Below the pieces are notes generated by a model that saw only the letters and a list, made by a program, of their open reading frames with translations, ran no database searches and was not told where the DNA came from. Below, piece by piece: positions 31,412 to 43,268 of a stretch of DNA of 64,000 nt (the first letter of the stretch is position 1; the number at the start of each line of letters is the position of its first letter). Source of the DNA: Diphasiastrum complanatum (taxonomy: Eukaryota; Streptophyta; Lycopodiopsida; Lycopodiales; Lycopodiaceae). The stretch spans positions 74,871,521 to 74,935,520 of the forward strand of contig CM055096.1 in the NCBI GenBank assembly GCA_029204225.1. Reading direction: 5' to 3'. The position numbers and the translations under genes are program-made.

Positions 31412-34163
31412 ATTTGGTCCACCTCAAGTCAAATTGAGGTTGTCAAGGATTGTGCTTGCTTGTCACCTTTTGATTGGTTGTACACCATAATGGATTTGGT
31501 CGTAAACCATACTCGGCATATAGAAAATAGAGTTGCCCATTACGCCATGGTAGAATCTGCCGAAGCATTTCCATTGTAGAAGCCAAAATATCATAGGGTT
31601 TTGTATCACCAACAGGCAATTGAACCTCTGAGCTTGAGGTTTGGTATTGTAAGAACATGGTTAGTGTAAGAAAATGTATTGTGCTCTAAAGTAGATTACG
31701 GTTTCTTGTGATTTGGATTCATGTGATATCACTATGCGAGGACCGCACATTGTTATGTTGCCTTTAGAAGCATGACATAGGGAGAGTGTATCTCTAGTTC
31801 AGAATCTAATAGTCCTAGACTTATTCCCTTTGATTTCAAGTAGTTCACGTAGACATTGACAACTCACTTGCCGATACCAATAAAGCTTGTCTCTATTCGA
31901 TATCTTCCACTCGTTCCTCGGTGAGTCTATATTCTCAAAGATCCATCAAGTCAATCAGAGGTCCAGAATCTCATTTCTTCTTACTTGGAAGAGAGTATTC
32001 AAAGTCAAAGCTAAAGAGGTTTAGCACTAATTAAGGCCCTAGAAGATTGATCCTGACCCTAACTCTAACAGATTAATGTAGAGAGGGCCCATGTCTCGAT
32101 CTGCACTCAGGCTCATAGACTATGTACTTATCTGATGAGAAGATTCTAGAAAAATGTGTCCCTTCTCTCATATCATAAGGGTGTCTCTAGACAAAACTCA
32201 AAACGCATATATCTTTGGATCTGTTGAAATCTAGGATGGGTAAGACACATGGCTTAGGAGAATCCAAAATCTCCTCCATTCATGCAACTCCAAGGATAGA
32301 GATTATCCTTTATTGTTAAATCACCTTTAACCCATTTGGTATTCTAATATTTAGATATGATATATCAACATAAAGTCTGTAAGGTCCCAACGGGCATTTG
32401 AGATGAAACATCACTCATAATGATGTGGAAATTTGAAAAGAGAAATTTGACTCGCTTTGAGTGTTTGGCAAGTTCAATGATCTTCCAGGACACCCAAACA
32501 TATTTCTAGATAATTTTAAAATTGTAGCTTTTTTCGTAATATTTCTATCGATTTATGTCACAATGTCCTTAAGGCTAGGAGACTCATATTTCACTCGACA
32601 AACTTTCTCTTTGTTATTTAAAGTGGTCGTATTTCTTTCAAGACACAAGTTATTCCTTCGTATAGACGTACCATGACTCGATTCTAATACTATAGTGTAT
32701 GCCCTCAAGCCATCCTGGTTTCCAGATATTTGATAATGAGTGGCCAAGAATCATATATTCAAACGAGATATCCTGGCCACAGTGGATCTATGTGAGATAT
32801 GCCAATGGGTTGATTTTTAGCTCGTAATGGTATATTCCAACCATGTTGAGTATAGACCTTTCTCCTATATTCCAAGGAGGAAAGTTGAGACCATCTTTGC
32901 CTTATAATATCATAAAGTACTTTCCATGCAAGAACTTAAAACTAAAAATGATTCATTAGATACTAGAAAAAACTTTATGTAAACATGCTTCTTATCAAAA
33001 CGATGTATTGCTAGACTATCAAGATGTCAACTCTACAACTTGTGACTTACAAAGATAAAACCCTTTCAAAAGTAATGAAAACCACTTTCCATTTCCTTAT
33101 TCCATACAATCTTCAATCATACTATGACGAAACTCCAGGATGAACTTTTAGAAGTTAGGTATATTACCAAAAAATTTATTAAGCATCGATGAAATGACTC
33201 TCTCCAAGCACTGTGTTTTTTCCAATTATTCTCTCTCCTCACGATTTCCTTTTATGAGAGAAGTTTCAACTTTAAAGGTCATGTCTTGTAAGCATTTAGC
33301 TTCTAAGGAAAAACCTATAGAGCCTCCAAAGGCTCCTCTTTTCCATTAATGAAAGTTCAACAAACTACTTCCAATAAAAAACACTTCCAACATTCTTAGC
33401 GAGACACATGTCATACTTCATAATAACTAAGATTCATGAGAGAAAGTAATCCCTCAAATATTCACAAGGTACCCATTCCCTTGACCCTAAAGAAAATCTT
33501 AGACCGAAAAGTTCGCTGATAGCCACACTTGCTTGAAAAGTTGAGAGATTTTCAGTTAGGGATAACTTTTGCTCATCAAGGAAAGTCCTATTGATTGGCC
33601 GTCTCTTTCTCAGCATTGTGTACATATTTAGAGTTAGATGCACATATTACACAGGGTGATGTTCTCAAATAATCAAATGTACATGTACTGATCTATCCAA
33701 TGAGAAGTATCGCACCAATGATGCTCTTGTTGTTCTCACCTAGCACTATCGAACATTTCTAAATTGAATGATATATTGATAAGTAGATTTCTTTACAACA
33801 ATCACATGTACATTCGTGTATCATTCTTATACTCTGTGTTCTTCAAATCGGTGTATAATGTGTGAACGATTGTTGTTGTTTCTACTTTTTGTCTATGAAT
33901 CAAATGCTCCTTATTTTCCTTGTGTGTCTTATCAAATGAGTCGAAGAGCAAAATCATGGTTGTCCTTGACGCCTTCTAATGTTGTATCTATGGTTGTCTA
34001 AGAAACATACAGTCATCAATTAATTGATTGGTTTAGTTGTGACAGATGATCTAAACATGATGCTTTTTAATTCCCTAAGTTTTCTATAGCTCTAACCGAC
34101 AGTTCAACAGTGTCTCTTGACATTTCAAACTGTCGACCCATTTTGCACCTCATTTCCCAATAA
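31412..34163. other. Unassigned intergenic stretch
   Basis: Short frames only, none with a recognisable domain. The right end (perhaps from about 33700) may be an LTR, because a Copia primer-binding site follows at 34164. No partner LTR was found. Confidence 0.4.
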
Positions 34164-34175
34164 TGGTATCAGAGC
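34164..34175 (+). other. Copia-type primer-binding site, plus strand
   Basis: TGGTATCAGAGC, preceded by a possible LTR end (CCCA plus ATAA). A possible gag start (ATGGAGAAATCATC) lies about 55 bases downstream. The minus-strand Copia array begins 176 bases further on, so this may be an element disrupted by the array. Confidence 0.5.
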
Positions 34176-34351
34176 ATGTGTTGATATTCATAACATTTCT
34201 AGTTATTTTCTTTATAGATACATGGAGAAATCATCTTTTGGAATTAGACTCATCAAGCGACTTGTTTCAACTCCTATGAATCTCTGATTTCCTTGAAGGT
34301 TGATGCACACCCCATACTAGTGACGATGCACTGTATCTGCCCATCCACAGG

Positions 34352-35176
34352 TGCTCGGGGAAGGTTGTGGAACTTCCCTCGATGCGTGCACTACCGGTTA
34401 ACAGTATATGAGCACAAAAATGAAAATACAGCTAGATTACGAGGTGGTTGCAGAAGCAAGAGTAGACAATCAAACAAAGCAATTAGAAGGTCAGACAGAA
34501 GGTTGAAAGCATACAATATTGACACAAAATCTAAACGCAGACCAGACAATAATTTATTCAGATTAAGTGTAATGAAATACAAGTCAGATAATGCTAGTAA
34601 GCACAAGACTATAGCGGATGAAACTGCATGCTCACAAAGCTAACTACAATCTGTAACAGCTACGAGCTTATACTGACAATCCGTCTGAAGGAAAGAACCG
34701 ATACATGAAGCATTCTACAATGTCTGTCTCTAATAAGCTGGCGTCTCAGCGTCAATGTGCGCTTGAGCACATGAATAATCAACTTAAATGATCTGGTTTT
34801 TACACATCATATTTTTGAATAGATTATAATAGATATATAATTTACATTTGTGCAGATGAGTGTACAAAGATGGCGTGGAGCCGTTGTGCCATCAGGAAGA
34901 AGATCGTGGCTACTGTCATTGTCAAGTTGGTTGCACAGTACAGAAGATGAGCATGAGGAGGCTCGATAAGTCGGACTTTCTCGATATGTCAGATAAGTAA
35001 GATTTCTCCGATAAGTCATCTGAGGATGCTATGTTAGTGAAGCCTGATATGTCGGCCAACCTTTACTTACTCACCTTCAATAGTGGAGCTGCGCGACAAT
35101 GCAAGTGAATATGCAACATTATGAATGGAACTAGATTAATATGGGATTTAGGAGAGTAGAGGAGATAAATCCAACA
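34352..35176 (-). repeat. LTR1, outer 3' LTR of the array
   Basis: 825 bp. On minus it starts TGTTGGATTTATC after the tract GGGGGGG and ends CCCCGAGCA. It differs from LTR2 at many positions. The five bases outside it are ACAGG; no partner is available because LTR5 is truncated. Confidence 0.92.
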
Positions 35177-36862
35177 CCCCCCCTTAATCTGGATCCATGA
35201 ATACTTTGATCTTTAGACTAAGCAATGCACAAAATTTGTTGTGTGCATCAATGCTCAATGCCTTGGTGAACACGTCTGCAACCATGTCCTATGTTCGACA
35301 GTACATTAAGCTTACCTCTCTGTCGAGCTTGCCCGTGACATAGTGATATCGGATCTCAATGTGCTTACTCCTAGAGTGAAATCTAGGGTTGGCTGATAAG
35401 GCAATGGCACTCTGATTATCACAAAATATGATTGTCGGGGTGAGTTGATTCAGACTAATGTTTGATAGTAAATTTCTCAACCAAAATGCTTCTTTAATAG
35501 ATTGAGAAGCAGCAATGTACTTTGTTTCTGTTGATGAAAGAGCAATAGATGTTTGGTTACGACTGTTCCGAGAGATAGGACCGCCATTGAAGGAAAATGT
35601 AAATCCAGATGTGAATTTACGAATATCTACATCTCCTCCCTAGCTTGCATCGGAATATCCACTGAGCCGATGAAGATTTTTGTTATTGACTTCGCCATAG
35701 CCGATGCATTGGTCTGTTTAGCTCTAATATATCTCATGACTCTTATAAGAGCATTCCAATGGGTAATGCCAGGATTGGCCATGAATTGGTTGAGTGAGAT
35801 AACTGCAAAAGCGATATCAGGTCTTGTATAGACCATTGCATACATGAGAGAAGCAAGTACCAATCGATAAGGATACTCTCTCATCTGCTCCTCTTTCTGC
35901 TTGGTATGAGGACATTGGTCCTTTGACAACCGCAGGCCTGGTCCCATTGGTGAGTGAGCTAATTTACAATTAATCAGATTATATCTTATAAGAATATTGT
36001 GAAGATACCTTTGTTGAGTAATGTAGATCAGCCTTCTCGCTCTGTCTCTATGGATTTGAATGCCCAGATAGAAGTGAGCTTCGCCCAGATCGGTCATGTT
36101 GAATTTGGAGGACAACATCTATTTAGCATCCTTTACCAAATTGGTGTTGTTGCTAAAAAGCAATGTATCATCAACATACAAGGTGATGGTAATAAATGAT
36201 TGCTGCATTAACTTGAAATACACATTTGAATTGGCAGTGCTTGATTTAAAACCATGTTGGATGAGGAATGTGTTGATCCTCTAGAACCAAGCTCTAGCTG
36301 ATTGTTTAAAGCCATAAAGTGCCTTATGGAGTTTATAGACATGATGTTTCATACTTCAAGAACGGATCCTTCAGGTTGGAGCATATAGATGTCTTCTTCA
36401 ATGACTCCGTTAAGAAAAGCTCTGTACATCGAGTTGATGTACTTCGAGGTCGGCTACTGCAGCATAAGATAGGAGAGCTCAGATAGATAAATGCTTGACT
36501 ACTGGACTCAAAGTCTCGTTGTAGTCAATGTTGGAAATCTGAATGAATTCTCCTGCTATTAGTCTCGCCTTTCTTCAATCAATCGCTCCATTGGCATTGT
36601 ATTTGATTTTAAAGACCCATTTGTAATTGATGAGATTGCAGCCAGTGGGAGCTTCAACTAATAACCATGTCTGGTTCTTTATCAGAGAGGAATACTCTCT
36701 ATCCATCGCTTCTCTCCAGAGATCGGAGTCTGGTTGGCTAAGTGCCTCTTTGACAGTCGTCGATTCCTGTGTTAAAAGACATACAGACTCAGGAGTATAC
36801 CTTGTGGGCTGTGTGCGCACTCGTTTTAATCTTCTTGGAGGAAGTGGTTGCTTGTGATCCAA
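35177..36862 (-). pseudogene. Copia reverse transcriptase and RNase H, left element
   Basis: Pieces in order on minus: RT N-terminus (36862-36575: EAMDREYSSLIKNQTWLLVE, YKWVFKIKYN), a broken middle part, the YVDD catalytic box near 36170-36180, the RT C-terminus (36118-35627: NMTDLGEAHFYLGIQIHRD, YTRPDIAFAVISLNQFMANP), and RNase H (35480-35289: CDNQSAIALSANPRFHSRSK, HIEIRYHYVTG). Several stops and frame changes break it. This is the only internal region of the array that still has these domains, so it shows what the deleted units lost. Confidence 0.88.
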
Positions 36863-37005
36863 TCCTCAGATTTGTCGTTGCTGAGTGTCAACAGACTCTT
36901 CTTCTAACTCGTTGTCGAATAGTTGGTTGATTCTCGAATTGTTGTGTAGGAGGCAGGTGTTGGAGGTTCACTTGGAACTTTATCCTTGCCTTTGAGGTCA
37001 ACGAA

Positions 37006-37973
37006 CTAATCCTCGATAAAGACTGTATCCCTACTGAACAAAGTCTGCTGGGTATCGGGGTTGTACAGCTTGTAGGTGTTGTCAGATGAAGTGTATCTGA
37101 GAAGGATTGTCTTGAGACCTTGGAAGTCGAATTTCTTCCTTGTCTCCTTCGGAATCTGTGCATAGGTGATCCATCTGAATACTTGTAGGTTTTTTAATGA
37201 CGGCTTAAAACCTGTCCACACATCATGGGGTGTTTTGCATGTGAGGGCCTTGGTCGAACATCTGTTCTGGATGTAAGCTGCAGTGGAGACAACTTCAGCC
37301 CAGAAGCTCTTTGGCGAAGATGAGTGTGCCAGCATACATTTGGCTAACTTCACCGGGGTACAATTCTTCCTCTTGGGTAAGCCATTAGACTAAGGCGAAT
37401 AAGGAGTGATAAATTGTTGTTCAATGCATTGGCTCTGGCAGTACTCCTTGAATTCAGTAGAGATGTACTCTCCACCATTGTCAAACCTCAGGGCTTTGAT
37501 TGTCTTACCAGTCTCTTTCTTTGCATGCTCCTTGAAGATTTTAAAGAAGTTGAAAGCTTCTGATTTCTTCCTGGTAAAATACACCATAGTTCTTCTAGAA
37601 TATTCATCAATAAAAGCTATAAAGTATCTTGCATCCTTCAATGAAGGATTCTACATTGGGCCACAGATATCTGTATGTACAACATCTAGTAATCCTCTAG
37701 CAATATGTTGATGGCTTGATCTAAATGATTTTCTGGCCTATTTTTTGACTATACGGTCTTGACAGACAGGTGATTCGACTTTCCTATCAAGAACAATTGA
37801 TTGCCTAGACATTTGTTGTATAGAACAATGGATTGCCTAGACATTTGTTGTACAGAAGCATATGATTGATTCAAATGACCAAGTCTATAATGCCAAAGTA
37901 AACTTTTATTTATGTAAATAGAAGTATTGATTGCTTGACTAGAGGCATAAAAGCAATGACTTAATTTGTACAA
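37006..37973 (-). pseudogene. Copia GAG-pre-integrase and integrase, left element
   Basis: On minus: LLWHYRLGHLNQS (GAG-pre-integrase, about 37900), integrase core with FIDEYSR (first Asp) and RFDNGGEY (second Asp) at 37641-37390, then FWAEVVSTAAYIQNRCSTK and TPHDVWTGFKPSLKNLQVFR (37353-37006). The Glu region around 37375 is disrupted by a stop. A short direct duplication near 37800-37860 (GATTGCCTAGACATTTGTTGTA) is local to this copy. Confidence 0.88.
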
Positions 37974-38030
37974 GTATCCATGTCTGTTTCTGAATGCTAG
38001 GATCTTGATTGTCCTATCGACTACTTTATA

Positions 38031-39190
38031 CTAATCACATTCGAATTCTACTTTATGTCCTAGATCTGTACTTCTGCTAACAGAGAGCAGGTTTGTAGAC
38101 ATATTTGGTACATGAAGGACATTTGAAAGTATCTTAGATTGATCATTTCTTACTGTACCTTCATCTTTGATAGCTTGTGTGCTATTATCACCTAGGTGAA
38201 CATATCTGTTGGTACTGTAAGGCATATAGGATTCGAAACAACCGATATGGCTAGTCATATGATGTGTGGCTCCGGAATCAAAAAACTAGGAGCTATTGTT
38301 GGATGATTCTTGATGGCTAGTCATGAAGGCATCATGATCCGATTCTTGAATGGGCTAAGATGTTTCTGCAACTGCATTTTCCATTTGATTCGACCGTCCC
38401 TTGATGCTATTCTTGTAGTATGCGACAGTCTTGGATCTTGCAGTTGGAATGTTTGCAGTATCTGTAGAACAACTTCTTCTTTATCAGCTGATTCACTACT
38501 CTTGACGCTATGTCGGCTTTTGATTTGCTTCGATGGCTTCAGGTCTTTCTTCTTCTGCTTATTCAAGCCTCTATTGGTGCACAAGGTGTGAGAGTCAACA
38601 GTTGAGAAATTGGAAGCTTCGTTCCTTTGAGTGTCTTCCTGCAACAACATTGCAATGACTCTTGAAAGAGTCGGATCTGGATGTGTCATGATGATCTGAT
38701 GATCACCCAACTGCCGTATGAGCTTGGCAAGCTTGAAAGCAGTGTCATTACTGCGTTTTGATCATCTATGACAGACCGACAATGGCCATTTGCTTCAGCA
38801 ATTCTTGAACTAGTTGATGTGATTCTGCAAGGAATCACCATTTGTCAACTTGAGGGAGTAAAATTTCTTTGTGAGATGTAGCTTGGAATCTATATTCCGC
38901 ATGTCGTATAGTGTGCTCAAAATGTCACGGACTTCCTTGGAGGTTTGAGCCTCAGACACATGGCCGATTTGCATGTCTGAGATGTTGAGAATGATCATCG
39001 CAAAAGCTTTTCCATTTCAGCTTCCATCGGGAAATTGCAGCATCATCGAGTTCGGGTCTTGCCTCTGCACTTGTAACAATGTCATACAACTCCTTTGCCA
39101 TTAGCACAATTTTCATCTTAAATTTCCATAGATGCTAATTGGCTCCATCAAGCGTGTCCATAATAGGACTGGGTTTCTCTTGGGAATCCA
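38031..39190 (-). pseudogene. Copia gag and protease, left element
   Basis: On minus, gag blocks run from 39190 (DSQEKPSPIMDTLDGAN) through DILSTLYDMRNI (38998-38810) and the Lys-rich nucleocapsid region (38710-38321). The protease flank HMTSHIGCFESYMPYSTNRY begins just above 38258. Stops near 39018, 38810 and 38720 break gag. From about 38150 rightward the sequence is nearly identical to the repeated unit. Confidence 0.8.
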
Positions 39191-39397
39191 TGTGGAAGAT
39201 TAGTCTAGGTGATAGTAACAACTATCAGTGACTTAAGTATGAAAATCTAATGCAAACTTACTAAACAACAAAACAATTACTCTATCAGTTAGTAGAGTCA
39301 GGTTCTGTGGGAAGCTAATCAGGCTATAGAAATATCTCTGACTTAAAACCGCTTAAGTAATCAGATCAGTTATGATATAATATAAGCTCTGATACCA

Positions 39398-40209
39398 TGC
39401 TCGGGGAAGGCTATGGAACTTCCCTCGTTGCGTGCACTACCGGTTACGAACACAAGAATTAAAATTACTAGAGCTAGATTGCACGGTGGTGCGGAAGCAA
39501 GAGCAAACAATCAGACAAAGCAATTTGAAGATCAAACAGAAGGCGGAAAGCATGCAATACTGACATAAAATCTGAATGCAAAACCAGACAATAATTTATT
39601 CAAATTAAGTATAATGAAATACAAGTCTGATAATGCTGGTAAGCACAAGACTATAGCGGATGAAACCACGCGCTCACAAAGATAACTACAATCTGTAACA
39701 ACTATGAGCTTATACTGACAATCCGTCTGAAGGAAAGAATCGATGCACAAAGGCATCTGCAATGTCTATCTCTAATAAGTTGGCATCTTAGCATCAATGT
39801 GCGCTTGAGCGCATGAATAATCAGCTTAAATGATCTGGTTCTTACACATCATATTTTTGAATAGATTATAATAGATATTTAATAACATTTGTGCAGATGA
39901 GTGTACAAAGATGGCGTGGAGCCGTCAGGAAGAAGATCGTGGCTACTGTCATTGTCAAGTTGGTTGCACAGTACAGAAGATGAGTGTGAGGAGGCTCGAT
40001 AAGTCAGACTTTCTCGATATGTCAGATAAGTAAGATTTCTTCGATAAGTCATCTGAGGATGCTATGTTGGTGAAGCCCGATATGTCGGCCAACCTTTACT
40101 TACTCACCTTTAATAGTGGAGATGCGCGACAATGCAAGTGAATATGCAACATTATGAATGGAACTAGATTAATATGGGATTTAGGAGAGTAGAGGAGATA
40201 AATCCAACA
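39398..40209 (-). repeat. LTR2 of the array
   Basis: 812 bp, TG...CA, flanked by the polypurine tract (C run at 40210-40216 on plus) and the complement of the PBS (39386-39397). Nearly identical to LTR3 and LTR4. Confidence 0.95.
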
Positions 40210-42456
40210 CCCCCCCTTAATCTGGATCCATGAATACTTTGATCTTTAGACTAAGTAATGCACAAAATTTGTTGTGTGCATCAATGCTCAATGCCTTGGT
40301 GAACACGTCTGCAACCATGTCCTATGTTCGACAGTACATTAAGCTTACCTCTCTGTCAAGCTTGCCCCTGGCATAGTGATATCGGATCTCAATGTGCTTA
40401 CTCCTAGAGTGAAATCTAGGGTTGGCTGATAAGGCAATGGCACACTGATTATCACAAGATATGATTGTCGGGGTGAGTTGATTCAGACTAATGTCTGATA
40501 GTAAATTTTTCAACCAAAATGCTTCTTTAATAGATTGAGAAGCAGCAATATACTTTGTTTCTATTGATGAAAGAGCAACAGAGGTTTGCTTACGACTGTG
40601 CTGAGAGATAGGACCGCCATTGAAAGAAAATGTAAATCCAGATGTGGATTTACGAATATCTACATCTCCTCCCTAGCTTGCATCGGAATATCCATTGAGC
40701 TGATGAAGATTTTTGTTATTGACTTTGGCATAGCCGATGCATTGGTCCATTGTAGCTCTAATATATCTCATGACTCTTTTAAGAGCCCTCCAATGGGTAA
40801 CGCTAGGATTGGGCATGAATTGGCTATTTTCTGACTTTACAGTCTTGACAGACAGGTAATTTGACTTTCCTATCAAGAACAATGGATTGCCTAGACATTT
40901 GTTGTACAGAAGCATGAGCAAATGACCAAGTCTATAATACCAAAGTAAACTTTTATATATGTGATTAGAAGTATTGAGTGCTTGACTAGAGGCATAAAAG
41001 CAATGACTTAATCTGTACAAGTATCCATGTCTCTTTCTGAGTGCTAGGATCTTGATTGTCCTATCAACTACTTTACACTGATCACATTCGAATTCTACTT
41101 TATGTCCTAGATCTGTAATTCTACTAACAGAGAGCAAGTTTGTAGACATATTTGGTACATGAAGGACATTTGAAAGTATCTTAGATTGATCATTTGCAAA
41201 GTTTAATCTTACTGTACCTTCATCTTTGATAGCTTGTGTGCTATTATCACCTAGGTGAACATATCTGTTGGTACTGTAAGGCATATAGGATTCGAAACAA
41301 CCGATATGGCTAGTCATATGATGTGTGGCTCCGGAATCAAAAAACTAGGAGCTATTGTTGGATGATTCTTGATGGCTAGTCATGAAGGCATCATGATCCG
41401 ATTCTTGAATGGGCTAAGATGTTTCTGCAACTGCATTTTCCATTTGATTCGACCGTCCCTTGATGCTATTCTTGTAGTATGCGACAGTCTTGGATCTTGC
41501 AGTTGGAATGTTTGCAGTATCTGTAGAACAACTTCTTCTTTATCAGCTGATTCACTACTCTTGACGCTATGTCGGCTTTTGATTTGCTTCGATGGCTTCA
41601 GGTCTTTCTTCTTCTGCTTATTCAAGCCTCTATTGGTGCACAAGGTGTGAGAGTCAACAGTTGAGAAATTGGAAGCTTCGTTCCTTTGAGTGTCTTCCTG
41701 CAACAACATTGCAATGACTCTTGAAAGAGTCGGATCTGGATGTGTCATGATGATCTGATGATCACCCAACTGCCGTATGAGCTTGGCAAGCTTGAAAGCA
41801 GTGTCATTACTGCGTTTTGATCATCTATGACAGACCGACAATGGCCATTTGCTTCAGCAATTCTTGAACTAGTTGATGTGATTCTGCAAGGAATCACCAT
41901 TTGTCAACTTGAGGGAGTAAAATTTCTTTGTGAGATGTAGCTTGGAATCTATATTCCGCATGTCGTATAGTGTGCTCAAAATGTCACGGACTTCCTTGGA
42001 GGTTTGAGCCTCAGACACATGGCCGATTTGCATGTCTGAGATGTTGAGAATGATCATCGCAAAAGCTTTTCCATTTCAGCTTCCATCGGGAAATTGCAGC
42101 ATCATCGGGTTCGGGTCTTGCCTCTGCACTTGTAACAATGTCATACAACTCCTTTGCCATTAGCACAATTTTCATCTTAAATTTCCATAGATGCTAATTG
42201 GCTCCATCAAGCGTGTCCATAATAGGACTGGGTTTCTCTTGGGAATCCATGTGGAAGATTAGTCTAGGTGATAGTAACAACTATCAGTGACTTAAGTATG
42301 AAAATCTAATGCAAACTTACTAAACAACAAAACAATTACTCTATCAGTTAGTAGAGTCAGGTTCTGTGGGAAGCTAATCAGGCTATAGAAATATCTCTGA
42401 CTTAAAACCGCTTAAGTAATCAGATCAGTTATGATATAATATAAGCTCTGATACCA
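40210..42456 (-). pseudogene. Deleted Copia internal region, unit 1
   Basis: 2247 bp. On minus it encodes gag pieces, protease flank and GAG-pre-integrase, then jumps at about 40830 from YLSVKTVKSENSQ (before integrase) directly to FMPNPSVTHWRALKRVMRYI (end of reverse transcriptase) and the RNase H tail (40513-40322). Compared with the left element about 1.95 kb is missing between positions equivalent to 35783 and 37737; the join shows at most two or three bases of microhomology. The fused frame 41317-40673 is open for 214 codons. It cannot make an enzyme. Confidence 0.9.
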
Positions 42457-43268
42457 TGCTCGGGGAAGGCTATGGAACTTCCCTCGTTGCGTGCACTACC
42501 GGTTACGAACACAAGAATTAAAATTACTAGAGCTAGATTGCACGGTGGTGCGGAAGCAAGAGCAAACAATCAGACAAAGCAATTTGAAGATCAAACAGAA
42601 GGCGGAAAGCATGCAATACTGACATAAAATCTGAATGCAAAACCAGACAATAATTTATTCAAATTAAGTATAATGAAATACAAGTCTGATAATGCTGGTA
42701 AGCACAAGACTATAGCGGATGAAACCACGCGCTCACAAAGATAACTACAATCTGTAACAACTATGAGCTTATACTGACAATCCGTCTGAAGGAAAGAATC
42801 GATGCACAAAGGCATCTGCAATGTCTATCTCTAATAAGTTGGCATCTTAGCATCAATGTGCGCTTGAGCGCATGAATAATCAGCTTAAATGATCTGGTTC
42901 TTACACATCATATTTTTGAATAGATTATAATAGATATTTAATAACATTTGTGCAGATGAGTGTACAAAGATGGCGTGGAGCCGTCAGGAAGAAGATCGTG
43001 GCTACTGTCATTGTCAAGTTGGTTGCATAGTACAGAAGATGAGTGTGAGGAGGCTCGATAAGTCAGACTTTCTCGATATGTCAGATAAGTAAGATTTCTT
43101 CGATAAGTCATCTGAGGATGCTATGTTGGTGAAGCCCGATATGTCGGCCAACCTTTACTTACTCACCTTTAATAGTGGAGATGCGCGACAATGCAAGTGA
43201 ATATGCAACATTATGAATGGAACTAGATTAATATGGGATTTAGGAGAGTAGAGGAGATAAATCCAACA
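42457..43268 (-). repeat. LTR3 of the array
   Basis: 812 bp, exactly 3059 bp from LTR2, with very few differences (for example CATAG for CACAG near 43026, and one C-to-T in the adjacent polypurine tract). Confidence 0.95.

Noticed and set aside
34293-34643. Plus-strand 116-aa frame across the left edge of LTR1
   Set aside because: It spans the LTR boundary and unrelated flank, so it is chance.
38310-38591. Plus-strand 93-aa frame that recurs at 41369, 44428 and 47487
   Set aside because: It is the antisense shadow of the Copia gag frame; it recurs only because the unit is duplicated.
39532-39762. Minus-strand 76-aa frame repeated in each unit
   Set aside because: It lies wholly within the LTR and matches no coding domain.
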